Positions 43,407 to 51,311 of a stretch of 64,000 nucleotides of DNA are shown in pieces. Position 1 is the stretch's first letter; the number at the start of each line of letters is the position of its first letter. The notes under the pieces were generated by a model. It was not told where the DNA came from. It saw nothing but the letters and a program-made list of their open reading frames with translations, and did not search any database. A program made the position numbers and the translations under genes. This DNA is from Bacteroidales bacterium UBA6431 (GTDB taxonomy: Bacteria > Bacteroidota > Bacteroidia > Bacteroidales > UBA932), in assembly GCA_002439095.1 (NCBI GenBank), contig DJOT01000005.1, positions 300 to 64,299 of the forward strand. Direction: 5' to 3'.

Positions 43407-43828
43407 TACTTCTTATTTATATTAAAAACATATTCATTCTTGAGCCTCCCGCGAAGCATCCAGAGCACCAGATACCATACGGCCACAGCCCCGAGGCCGC
43501 CGAGACCTGCATAAAGCTCATGCACGCCACAGACGGTGAGGACAAGCAGCACGGCGACCAGCAGCAGGAGAGGGAGCACATAGGCAAGCCACACGGCCTT
43601 ATGTCCCATCGTGGCCTTGAGTGTCACATCCACCTCGTCCCCGACTTTATAATCGTCCCATCCGCGCGTGGGAACCTCGACAGCCTTGGTCTTGGCATCG
43701 CCCAAGCCGCACAGGCTGCGCGCATGGCAGGAGCCGCAGGCGGACTCCGAGATGATCTCCACAGTCGTGTACTCCGGCGTAATGCCCACTATCCTGCCCC
43801 TATGTGATATTTCACTATTCGAACTCAT
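43406..43828 (-). CDS. RseC/MucC-family SoxR-reducing-type protein
   Basis: A 140-residue membrane protein. The N-terminal domain has the Cys-rich SACGSCHARSLCGLG motif and a small beta domain (GDEVDVTLKATMGHKAVWLAYVLPLL). Two helices follow in the C-terminal half. RseC proteins often sit next to rnf/rsx genes, where they help reduce SoxR or assemble Rnf; here it precedes rnfB directly. The ATG at 43828 lies inside the last 14 bp of dnaB. Confidence 0.88.
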   Translation of the reverse strand: MSSNSEISHRGRIVGITPEYTTVEIISESACGSCHARSLCGLGDAKTKAVEVPTRGWDDYKVGDEVDVTLKATMGHKAVWLAYVLPLLLLVAVLLVLTVCGVHELYAGLGGLGAVAVWYLVLWMLRGRLKNEYVFNINKK

Positions 43829-45311
43829 TGCCTCCCGGTATAAAGTCATCAGGGCCCGGACCCGGATCATCGTTCATAGCCGAGCCGAACGAAGCGGCCC
43901 TCAAGTCAAGGGCGTCGTCCATCTCCACGAACTTGAGCTGCTCGCCCTTATATCGCATATCGATATCCCTGGTCTCGCCGTTTCGGTGCTTGGCGATGAT
44001 GATCTGCGTCTTCTCCTTGTCTCCCTCATTGTCGCTCAGCCCGATGTAGTCCGGCCTGTGGATGAAAATCACCATGTCCGCATCCTGCTCGATAGACCCC
44101 GACTCGCGGAGATCGGAAAGCTGAGGCTTGCCTCCTGACCCTTGGCGCTGGACGGCGTTACGGGAAAGCTGAGAAAGCGCTATGATCGGTACATTCAACT
44201 CTTTGGCTGTCGCTTTGAGCGTGCGGGAAATGGCCGCGACCTCCTGCTCACGCAGCCCCCTGAGTTCAGAGGGACCCTGCATCAGCTGAAGATAGTCTAT
44301 TATGATCAGCCTAACCCCCTTGTTCTTGACCAAGTTCTTCGCCTTGGTCCTGAACTCCATCAACGGCAGGCTTGGAGTATCGTCTATGTACAGAGGAGCC
44401 TTTGAAAGAGCCTTTAGCTTGTACTCAAGCTGCTGCCACTCGTAGTCTTCCAACTTTGAGCCGCCCTTTATCTTGTCCGGGTGCAGCCCGGACTCCGATG
44501 TGATGAGACGGTTGGCCAGCTGGATGGCAGCCATTTCAAGAGAGAAAAAGGCGACAGGCATGTGGTGGTCCACGGCCGCGTTACGCGCGATATTGAGGGA
44601 GAATGCAGTCTTTCCGACAGAAGGACGTGCAGCCAGGATGATCAGGTCGGAAGGCTGCCACCCCATGGTGATGGTGTCAAGACTCAAGAATCCCGACGGG
44701 ACTCCGCTCAGCCCGCTGCTGGACTGCTTCTTCTCTATTCCCTCTATGGCCTCGTTGATAAGGCCTCCGATGTCCTGTACCTCTTTGCGGACGTTGCTCT
44801 GGATAGCATCGTAAATCCTGCTCTGCGCCGCGTCGATGAGGTCGTCCACCTTGACGGTGTCATCATACGAATCCCGCAGAATATCATAGGAAGCCGTTAT
44901 GAGATCCCTCTGTATGGTCTTCTGCTTGAGTATCTTTATGTAATACTCGATGTGCGCGGCAGAGCCCACCTTCTCTGACAGGTTGGCAAGGACCACCGTA
45001 CCGCCGACGGTCTCAAGGTTGCCGAGTTCCTTGAGTTTCGCATTGACCGTGATTATATCTACGGACGTATGCTCGACGACAAGCGAACTCATGGCCTCGA
45101 ATATCATCCTGTGCTTCGGATCATAGAAGCAGGACGCGGTCAACTCTTCCATAGCCTGATCCACGCACTCCGGTTCAAGCAGCATGGCGCCGAGGACGGC
45201 CTCTTCCACGTCAAGAGCCTGAGGAGGCTTATTGCCTATCTCAAGCCCTATCTTGTCGAGGTCGACCCCCTGATCCTTCCTGCGAGAGGTTGTGGATTTC
45301 TGAGGAGGCAT
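43815..45311 (-). CDS. dnaB: Replicative DNA helicase DnaB
   Basis: The hexameric fork helicase, 498 residues. The N-terminal domain (about 30-140, PPQALDVEEAVLGAMLLEPECVDQ) interacts with primase. The RecA-like C-terminal domain has the Walker A motif ARPSVGKTAFSLNIA, Walker B LIIIDYLQLM and the SQLSRNAVQRQGSGGKPQLSDLRESGSIEQDAD segment. It sits 17 bp after the zinc-ribbon gene and overlaps rseC, so it may share a transcript with the rnf genes. No intein is present. Confidence 0.98.
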   Translation of the reverse strand: MPPQKSTTSRRKDQGVDLDKIGLEIGNKPPQALDVEEAVLGAMLLEPECVDQAMEELTASCFYDPKHRMIFEAMSSLVVEHTSVDIITVNAKLKELGNLETVGGTVVLANLSEKVGSAAHIEYYIKILKQKTIQRDLITASYDILRDSYDDTVKVDDLIDAAQSRIYDAIQSNVRKEVQDIGGLINEAIEGIEKKQSSSGLSGVPSGFLSLDTITMGWQPSDLIILAARPSVGKTAFSLNIARNAAVDHHMPVAFFSLEMAAIQLANRLITSESGLHPDKIKGGSKLEDYEWQQLEYKLKALSKAPLYIDDTPSLPLMEFRTKAKNLVKNKGVRLIIIDYLQLMQGPSELRGLREQEVAAISRTLKATAKELNVPIIALSQLSRNAVQRQGSGGKPQLSDLRESGSIEQDADMVIFIHRPDYIGLSDNEGDKEKTQIIIAKHRNGETRDIDMRYKGEQLKFVEMDDALDLRAASFGSAMNDDPGPGPDDFIPGGNEFE

Positions 45312-45328
45312 ATAAAACCTTTGTTATA

Positions 45329-46162
45329 TTAAATGTCCGGATTGACGATGATGCGGCCGCAGTGCTCGCAGATGACCAGTTTCTTGCCGGAAGCAATGTC
45401 TATCAGGCGCTGTGGAGTGATGGTATGGAAACAGCCGCCGCAAGCGTTGCCGTAAGTCCCGTCCTCATTCTTAGGGAAGAGAGTGACAACCGCCAGATGA
45501 TTGTGAGTACTTTTGCGGATGAGCTCGTATGCGCTAAGCGTACGTTCATCCAGTTTGGCTGTATAGGCCTCACGTCTCTTCTCGAGAGCGGCTTCCTCCT
45601 TGGCGGTGGACTCCACAATTGAGGAGAGCTCCTGTTTCTTTGACTCCAGATCCCCCTCCCTTATGGTGATGCGGTCGTTGATACGGTCAAGATCCACCTT
45701 CTTGTCCTCGATGGCCTGACGGGCCTCATTGATGTTCTTCTCCGCTATGGCCCTGAGGAGATCCTGATTCTCAAGTTCCTTGTTGATCGAGTCGTACTCG
45801 CGGCTGTTGGAGATGTTGTTCAGTTGAGAGCGGTATTTCTCTATCTCGGTGTCAAATTCCTCGATTTCTTTTTTGGAAGAGGCTATGTTCTGGTTGTAAC
45901 CATCGATAAGCTGCTCAACGCGGGCATGTTTTGCCTTCAGAGACTCGACCTCCTCCTCAAGAGAGGCCACCTCCTCCGGGAGTTCGCCCCGGAGCTGGAC
46001 AAGCTTGTCTATGTCATTATCCACAGCCTGAAGCTCATAAAGGGTCTTGAGTTTCTCCTGCGCGCTCTGCTCGTTCTCCGCAAATGTCTTCTGCAGGGAC
46101 ACGAAAGTCTCGCGCTCATCGACCGGAGTCTGTACTTTCGTCGTTTTCTTGGTGGTTGCCAT
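45329..46162 (-). CDS. C4-type zinc-ribbon coiled-coil protein
   Basis: A 277-residue protein of the DUF164/CdsZ-like family. About residues 30-225 form long heptad-rich coiled coils, with many Glu/Lys/Leu. The C-terminal zinc ribbon has cysteine pairs in GNACGGCFHTITP and LVICEHCGRIIV. Related proteins bind nucleic acids and have been linked to ribosome or RNA functions. A TAACTTTG -7 box on the minus strand (46207-46200) gives a leader of about 35 nt. Confidence 0.85.
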   Translation of the reverse strand: MATTKKTTKVQTPVDERETFVSLQKTFAENEQSAQEKLKTLYELQAVDNDIDKLVQLRGELPEEVASLEEEVESLKAKHARVEQLIDGYNQNIASSKKEIEEFDTEIEKYRSQLNNISNSREYDSINKELENQDLLRAIAEKNINEARQAIEDKKVDLDRINDRITIREGDLESKKQELSSIVESTAKEEAALEKRREAYTAKLDERTLSAYELIRKSTHNHLAVVTLFPKNEDGTYGNACGGCFHTITPQRLIDIASGKKLVICEHCGRIIVNPDI

Positions 46163-46199
46163 ATATTAAGGTGTTCTTTCTATTCTACTATGCAAGTTG

Positions 46200-46207
46200 C
46201 AAAGTTA
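46200..46207 (-). promoter_or_regulatory. -7 box upstream of the zinc-ribbon/dnaB/rnf run
   Basis: TAACTTTG on the minus strand, the only clear promoter element seen upstream of this gene run until its end. No well-spaced TTG was found. Confidence 0.55.
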
Positions 46208-46222
46208 AGAAATTGTTTTGAA

Positions 46223-46543
46223 TTATAGCAGGTCTTTCTTTATATCGCACAGCTGCGAGCGGATCGCCTTCAGGGAGGAGAGGACCTTGACACGGGCCTC
46301 GACCGATGCCCGCTCGGCACTCATCTGCTTACCGGCCCCCTCAAGTGTGAGTCCTTTCTCTTTGATCAGGTAGTGCATCTGGCGGAAAGCCTCGAGATCC
46401 GCCGCCGAATAGAGCCGGTTGCCCTTGGCATTGCGGCTCGGCTTTATGAGCTTCGGGAACGAGTTCGACCAGAAGCGCACGAGCGACACCGACTCGCCTA
46501 TCGCGTCCGCCACTTCCCCGATGGTATAGAAGAGTTTCTCCAT
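46223..46543 (-). CDS. MerR family transcriptional regulator
   Basis: A 106-residue DNA-binding protein. The N-terminal helix-turn-helix and wing are typical: YTIGEVADAIGESVSLVRFWSNSFPKLIKPSRNAKGNRLYSAADL. A short C-terminal coiled coil follows for dimerisation. There is no effector-binding domain or Cys cluster. This small type is common in Bacteroidota next to peptidase genes. It starts 3 bp after the second M23 gene. Confidence 0.9.
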   Translation of the reverse strand: MEKLFYTIGEVADAIGESVSLVRFWSNSFPKLIKPSRNAKGNRLYSAADLEAFRQMHYLIKEKGLTLEGAGKQMSAERASVEARVKVLSSLKAIRSQLCDIKKDLL

Positions 46544-46546
46544 GTA

Positions 46547-47497
46547 TCAATCCATTGATTGCTTGGTATTTACTGACATATATAGCATGTTGGCATACTC
46601 TTCAGGGCTCACGGAGGCGAAGATATGGTTGACAGGATCCAGGAACTCCCCGTCACGCCGCACCTCATAGTGGAGATGCGGGGCGAAAGCCTTGCCTGAC
46701 ATTCCGACAGTGCCGAGTTTCTGACCGGCCTCCAGTTTCTGGCCGGCACGTACAGAGACGGACTCCAGATGCGCATAAACTGTCATGTATCCCCCATCAT
46801 GAAGAATCTCCACAGTCTTGCCGAGTTTTTTTGAGGTCTGCACTTTCTGGACGACCCCGGCTGCGGCGGCTTTGACAGTCGTGCCACGGGCCACAATCAG
46901 ATCAAGCCCCTCATGATAGACATAAGCCTTGTAGAAAGGGTCCATCTTGCGCCCGGTGGAGGCGCCGACCTGTGAATATGTTATCCCGTCAATCGGCAGG
47001 CGCATCGGCGGAACCGTCTTTGACTCATCGGCCAAAGCCCTGAATATCTTGATGAACGCGGCATCCACATCCGCCGATACGGCAAGCAGGCTGTCCGCTT
47101 TTTCCTTGGTGTAGGCCGCAATCTTCGCATCCGGCACAGAAGCACTCGCGAACATGAAGTCAAGCCCGGCCATCGGGTCCGGCTCGGGGGCATTGGAGTG
47201 GAATGCCTGCTCATAGATGTCGTTGTCCTTGTGCTGAAGACTGGCTATTCCGTCGCGCAGCAACTCTTCCTTCGGCGCAAATGAAGGATAAAGGCGCTCA
47301 TACATCCTGATCTCGCGTCCCAGCTCCCGCTCCACATCCGTACGCCAGAAGATGGCAAAGGCACAATACACAAGCACAGCAAGAGTCAATGTAGCAAGCA
47401 GATATGCCACCGTCACGAGCAGCACACGGCCGATCTTGACGCGCACCTTCCTGAAGCCGAAACTCTTCGGGTCAAACTCCATCATCTTCTTGCTCAT
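46547..47497 (-). CDS. M23 family metallopeptidase (second of pair)
   Basis: A membrane-anchored peptidoglycan hydrolase of 316 residues. It has an N-terminal cytoplasmic stretch, one helix (VLLVTVAYLLATLTLAVLVYCAFAIFW, about 27-53), a periplasmic helical linker, and the LytM/M23 domain (about 190-300). Zn ligands fit HEGLDLIVARGT and HLHYEV; in the first motif the usual H...D is present. It overlaps the preceding M23 gene by 4 nt (ATGA). It may act directly or regulate amidases. Confidence 0.92.
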   Translation of the reverse strand: MSKKMMEFDPKSFGFRKVRVKIGRVLLVTVAYLLATLTLAVLVYCAFAIFWRTDVERELGREIRMYERLYPSFAPKEELLRDGIASLQHKDNDIYEQAFHSNAPEPDPMAGLDFMFASASVPDAKIAAYTKEKADSLLAVSADVDAAFIKIFRALADESKTVPPMRLPIDGITYSQVGASTGRKMDPFYKAYVYHEGLDLIVARGTTVKAAAAGVVQKVQTSKKLGKTVEILHDGGYMTVYAHLESVSVRAGQKLEAGQKLGTVGMSGKAFAPHLHYEVRRDGEFLDPVNHIFASVSPEEYANMLYMSVNTKQSMD

Positions 47498-48513
47498 TCC
47501 GCTTTCCTCCCTCGACGGAGAAGTTCCATCGTGCTCTTGGCAGCGGTCGAGCGCCCCTCTTCGCTGCGCCGTTCAATCATTGCCCTATATTCGTCTTCCG
47601 GCATGTTCATGTCCAGAAAGTTCATGGGATTGACCCTGTTCCCCTTGTAAATCACTTCATAATGCAGATGCGAGCCCGTCGATTTGCCGGTGTTGCCCAC
47701 CGTCCCGATACGGTCGCCGCGGTGCAGTTTCATCCCCGGGGCCACCTCTATCGTGTTGAGGTGCGCATAGCGGGTCTGATACCCGTAACCATGGTCTACC
47801 ACAATCTCGTTGCCGTAGCCCCAGAGGTGCATACCTGTCTTTTCCACCACACCGTCACCGGTAACATATACCGGAGTGCCTGTCTTGGTCGCAAAATCCT
47901 GTCCTCCATGACGTTCGCCGCCGCCGTAGACCGGGTCTATACGATAACCGAAACTGCTGGAAAGGCGGTATGACCCAGGAGCAGGAAGGATCGGAGGGAC
48001 ATTGGGGACGCATGATATCATGTCTCCCGCCTTGCGTGAAAGATCTCTGACCTCGTCAAGGGATTTGCTGCGCACATAAGTACGCTTGGTGAGATCGTCC
48101 AGGCGCCGCACCATCTGCCGCAGATGCGAATTTGCCCCGAGCCTGTCCAGTTCCGCATAACGGTTGAGACCCTCCAATCCGGAATTCCGGACTTCCTCGG
48201 GAATCGGATTCAGACCATAGATGGAACGGTAGACATCGTCATCACGCTGTTCTATACCTGTAAGAGTCTGCTCGTAGATGTCGAGCTGCCTGTCCATCAC
48301 GCTCATCTTGGCCTCCCACTCGGCATGCCGCCGCTTGAGAGCGGCCGTACGCGGAAGTTCAAAATGGAAAACCGAAAGATAAAGCCAGAAGTACATCACC
48401 ACGAGACCGAGCGCCACCACAGCAAGCAGCGCCACTCTGATGTGCTTGACATATTTCGGCTCGCTTCGGGCCTCATACATCAGGGTCTCCGGATTAAAGA
48501 CATACTTGGGCAT
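47494..48513 (-). CDS. M23 family metallopeptidase (first of pair)
   Basis: A 339-residue paralogue of the next gene. One helix near residues 25-50 (VALLAVVALGLVVMYFWLYL), a helical linker, and the M23 domain (about 190-300) with RHGGQDFATKTGTPVY and GSHLHYEVIYKG as Zn-binding motifs. A TATATTTG -7 box on the minus strand (48527-48520) ends 6 nt before the ATG. With the second M23 gene and the MerR gene it forms a three-gene operon. Confidence 0.93.
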   Translation of the reverse strand: MPKYVFNPETLMYEARSEPKYVKHIRVALLAVVALGLVVMYFWLYLSVFHFELPRTAALKRRHAEWEAKMSVMDRQLDIYEQTLTGIEQRDDDVYRSIYGLNPIPEEVRNSGLEGLNRYAELDRLGANSHLRQMVRRLDDLTKRTYVRSKSLDEVRDLSRKAGDMISCVPNVPPILPAPGSYRLSSSFGYRIDPVYGGGERHGGQDFATKTGTPVYVTGDGVVEKTGMHLWGYGNEIVVDHGYGYQTRYAHLNTIEVAPGMKLHRGDRIGTVGNTGKSTGSHLHYEVIYKGNRVNPMNFLDMNMPEDEYRAMIERRSEEGRSTAAKSTMELLRRGRKAE

Positions 48514-48519
48514 AGACTA

Positions 48520-48527
48520 CAAATATA
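48520..48527 (-). promoter_or_regulatory. -7 box of the M23-M23-merR operon
   Basis: TATATTTG on the minus strand, 6 nt upstream of the first ATG; the mRNA should be nearly leaderless. No clear TTG at 18-20 bp. Confidence 0.6.
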
Positions 48528-48625
48528 CTGATTTTTTGTCTTTCGCCCCGGGACATCTCAAGTTACGTGCCAATGCCGTCACCCCGTCCGGGTAGGAAAA
48601 ATTGCGGATAATCACCAAAAAGTAG

Positions 48626-48633
48626 TATTTTTG
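48626..48633 (+). promoter_or_regulatory. -7 box of alaS
   Basis: TATTTTTG, ending 26 nt before the ATG at 48660. It argues against the in-frame TTG at 48642 as start, which would lie only 8 nt downstream. Confidence 0.55.
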
Positions 48634-48659
48634 TCATTTGTTTGATATTTTGCAGTATT

Positions 48660-51302
48660 ATGACTTCTAAGGAAATAAGACAGAAATTTCTGGATTTCTT
48701 CGCATCCAAGGGACACACCGTCGTGCCTTCAGCCCCGATGGTGGTCAAGAATGACCCGACGCTGATGTTCACCAACGCCGGCATGAACCAGTTCAAGGAC
48801 ATTTTCCTCGGCAATGCCAAGGCCCCGTACCCGCGTGCAACAGATTCACAGAAGTGCCTGAGGGTAAGCGGAAAGCACAACGACCTCGAAGAAGTGGGAC
48901 ATGACACCTACCACCACACGATGTTCGAGATGCTTGGCAACTGGAGTTTCGGCGACTACTTCAAGAAAGAGGCGATAGACTGGGCCTGGGAACTCCTCAC
49001 AGAAGTCTACAAGATAGACCCTAAACTGCTCTACGCCACAGTGTTCGAGGGCAGCGAGGAGGACGGGACGACCATGGACATGGAAGCCAGGCAGGCCTGG
49101 CTCAAGCACCTGCCGGAAGACCATATCCTGCTCGGCAACAAGCATGACAACTTCTGGGAGATGGGCGACACCGGCCCTTGCGGACCGTGCTCGGAAATCC
49201 ACATAGACATCCGCACCCCCGAGGAAAAGGCCGCATCCGGTCTAAGCGGACGCGAACTTGTCAACAAATCCGATCCGCACGTGATCGAGATCTGGAACCT
49301 CGTGTTCATGCAGTACCAGAGGATGGCCGACGGACATCTGGAGAGCCTCCCGGCACGAAACATCGACACCGGCATGGGCTTCGAGCGCCTCTGCTGCGTG
49401 CTTCAGGGCAAGGAGAGCAACTACGACACCGACGTGTTCAGCGGCCTGATCTCCAAGATCGGAGAAATCTCCGGACACCGCTACGGCGAAAATGCGCAGG
49501 CAGACGTAGCCATGAGGGTCATCGCCGACCACATCCGCGCCATCAGCTTCAGCATAGCCGACGGCCAGCTCCCGTCCAACGTCAAGGCCGGATACGTGAT
49601 CAGGAGAATCCTGCGCCGAGCCGTCCGCTACGGATATACTTTCCTCGGCCTGAACGAGCCGTTCATGTGCCGTCTGGTGCAGCAGCTCGTCGATGACATG
49701 GGCGAGGCCTACCCGGAGATAGCAAAGCAGCAGAAGTTCATCGAAAACGTCATCCGCGAAGAAGAACTTGCCTTCCTGCGCACCCTCGACAGGGGCATAA
49801 AGCTGATGGACGAGTGCATAGCAAGAGCCGGAGAGAGCAAGGTGATTTCCGGGACGGACGCGTTCAAGTTATACGACACCTACGGTTTCCCTATCGACCT
49901 TACCGAACTTATTGCCGGGGAAAACGGCTGCACTGTGGATCTGGAAGGTTTCAAGGTTGAACTCCAGAAACAGAAAGACAGGGCCCGCAACGCCACAGCC
50001 AACACCTTCGGAGACTGGGCCATCTACCACAGCGGAGAAGATGTGCAGTTCACCGGGTACGACACCACCCGCACGGAAGGCGCCCTGCTGCTCAAGCAGA
50101 GGACCGTGGTCCAGAAAAACAAGGAGATGCTCCAGCTCGTCTTCGACCGCACCCCGTTCTACGGGGAGATGGGAGGTGAAGTCGGGGACACAGGATACAT
50201 CATCTCCGCCGACGGCGAGAGAATCAAAATTCTCAATACTATAAAGGAGAACAACCTTACCATCCACATAGCCGAGAAGCTCCCGCTCAACTGCGAGGGC
50301 GAGTTCACTCTCGTGGTAGACGAAGACCGCAGACGGAAAATCGCAGCCAACCACAGCTGCACCCACCTGCTCGACAGGGCGCTCAGAGAAGTGCTCGGAG
50401 ACCATGTGGAGCAGAAAGGCTCATACGTCTGCGACAACAGTTTCCGCTTCGACTTCTCCCACTTCGAGAAGCTCAGCGACGAGCAGATAGCCAAGGTGGA
50501 GGCACGGGTCAACCAGCTCATCCGCGATAACCTGCCTCTTCAGGAAAAGCGTGACGCCACCATGGAAGAGGCACGGCAGATGGGTGCCATAGCCCTATTC
50601 GGCGAGAAATACGGCGACAGGGTGAGAGTCGTCAAGTTCGGTCCGAGTGTAGAACTCTGCGGTGGCTGCCACACCAGCGCCACCGGCAACATAGGATTCT
50701 TCAAGATCCTCTCCGAAAGCGCGATAGCCGCAGGCATACGCCGTATCGAAGCCGTCACAGGAGAGGCCGCAGAAGCTTATGTCTATGGAATGCAAGAGCT
50801 TCTCAAGACGGCCCGTTCATTCTTCAACAATGTCCCGGATCTCGCAGGAGCTATAAGGCATCTGGTCGAGGACAACGCCACCTTCAAGAAACAGGCGGAG
50901 GAGTTCGCCCGGCAGAAAGCCGCACAGCTGGCACAGCTGCTCGCCTCCAAGGCAGAGGAAGTGGGCGGCATCAGACTCATTGTAGCCAGCCGCATAGCCG
51001 AGAACGGCGGCGACCCGACGATGCTGCGCAACGCGGCCCTCGCTCTCCAGAAGGAACTCAGCAACACGGCTCTCGCCGCAGCATTCGAATCTGACGGCAA
51101 GCCGCAACTCCTGCTGATGTATTCCGATGACCTTGTGGCCAAGGGGCACAACGCCGGCAAAGAAATCCGCGAGGCAGCCAAATTTATACTCGGCGGCGGT
51201 GGCGGACAGCCGGGACTGGCTTCCGCCGGCGGCAAGAACCTCGAAGGCCTCAAGGATGCCCTCGACGCCCTCGTCAAGGCTGCGACGACTTCCGGGAAAT
51301 AG
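48660..51302 (+). CDS. alaS: Alanyl-tRNA synthetase
   Basis: Charges tRNA-Ala and edits mischarged Ser/Gly. From the ATG at 48660 it has 880 residues and the canonical start MTSKEIRQKFLDFFASKGH. Class II motifs are in the N-terminal 240 residues (LRVSGKHNDLEEVG, GDTGPCGPCSEIH). The editing domain has HSCTHLLDRALREVLGDHVEQKGS and the CGGCHTSATGNIG zinc motif. The DHHA1 C-Ala domain ends in GGGGGQPGLASAGGKN. It is followed after 9 bp by the fusion gene. Confidence 0.98.
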   Translation: MTSKEIRQKFLDFFASKGHTVVPSAPMVVKNDPTLMFTNAGMNQFKDIFLGNAKAPYPRATDSQKCLRVSGKHNDLEEVGHDTYHHTMFEMLGNWSFGDYFKKEAIDWAWELLTEVYKIDPKLLYATVFEGSEEDGTTMDMEARQAWLKHLPEDHILLGNKHDNFWEMGDTGPCGPCSEIHIDIRTPEEKAASGLSGRELVNKSDPHVIEIWNLVFMQYQRMADGHLESLPARNIDTGMGFERLCCVLQGKESNYDTDVFSGLISKIGEISGHRYGENAQADVAMRVIADHIRAISFSIADGQLPSNVKAGYVIRRILRRAVRYGYTFLGLNEPFMCRLVQQLVDDMGEAYPEIAKQQKFIENVIREEELAFLRTLDRGIKLMDECIARAGESKVISGTDAFKLYDTYGFPIDLTELIAGENGCTVDLEGFKVELQKQKDRARNATANTFGDWAIYHSGEDVQFTGYDTTRTEGALLLKQRTVVQKNKEMLQLVFDRTPFYGEMGGEVGDTGYIISADGERIKILNTIKENNLTIHIAEKLPLNCEGEFTLVVDEDRRRKIAANHSCTHLLDRALREVLGDHVEQKGSYVCDNSFRFDFSHFEKLSDEQIAKVEARVNQLIRDNLPLQEKRDATMEEARQMGAIALFGEKYGDRVRVVKFGPSVELCGGCHTSATGNIGFFKILSESAIAAGIRRIEAVTGEAAEAYVYGMQELLKTARSFFNNVPDLAGAIRHLVEDNATFKKQAEEFARQKAAQLAQLLASKAEEVGGIRLIVASRIAENGGDPTMLRNAALALQKELSNTALAAAFESDGKPQLLLMYSDDLVAKGHNAGKEIREAAKFILGGGGGQPGLASAGGKNLEGLKDALDALVKAATTSGK

Positions 51303-51311
51303 TGTAGGAGG

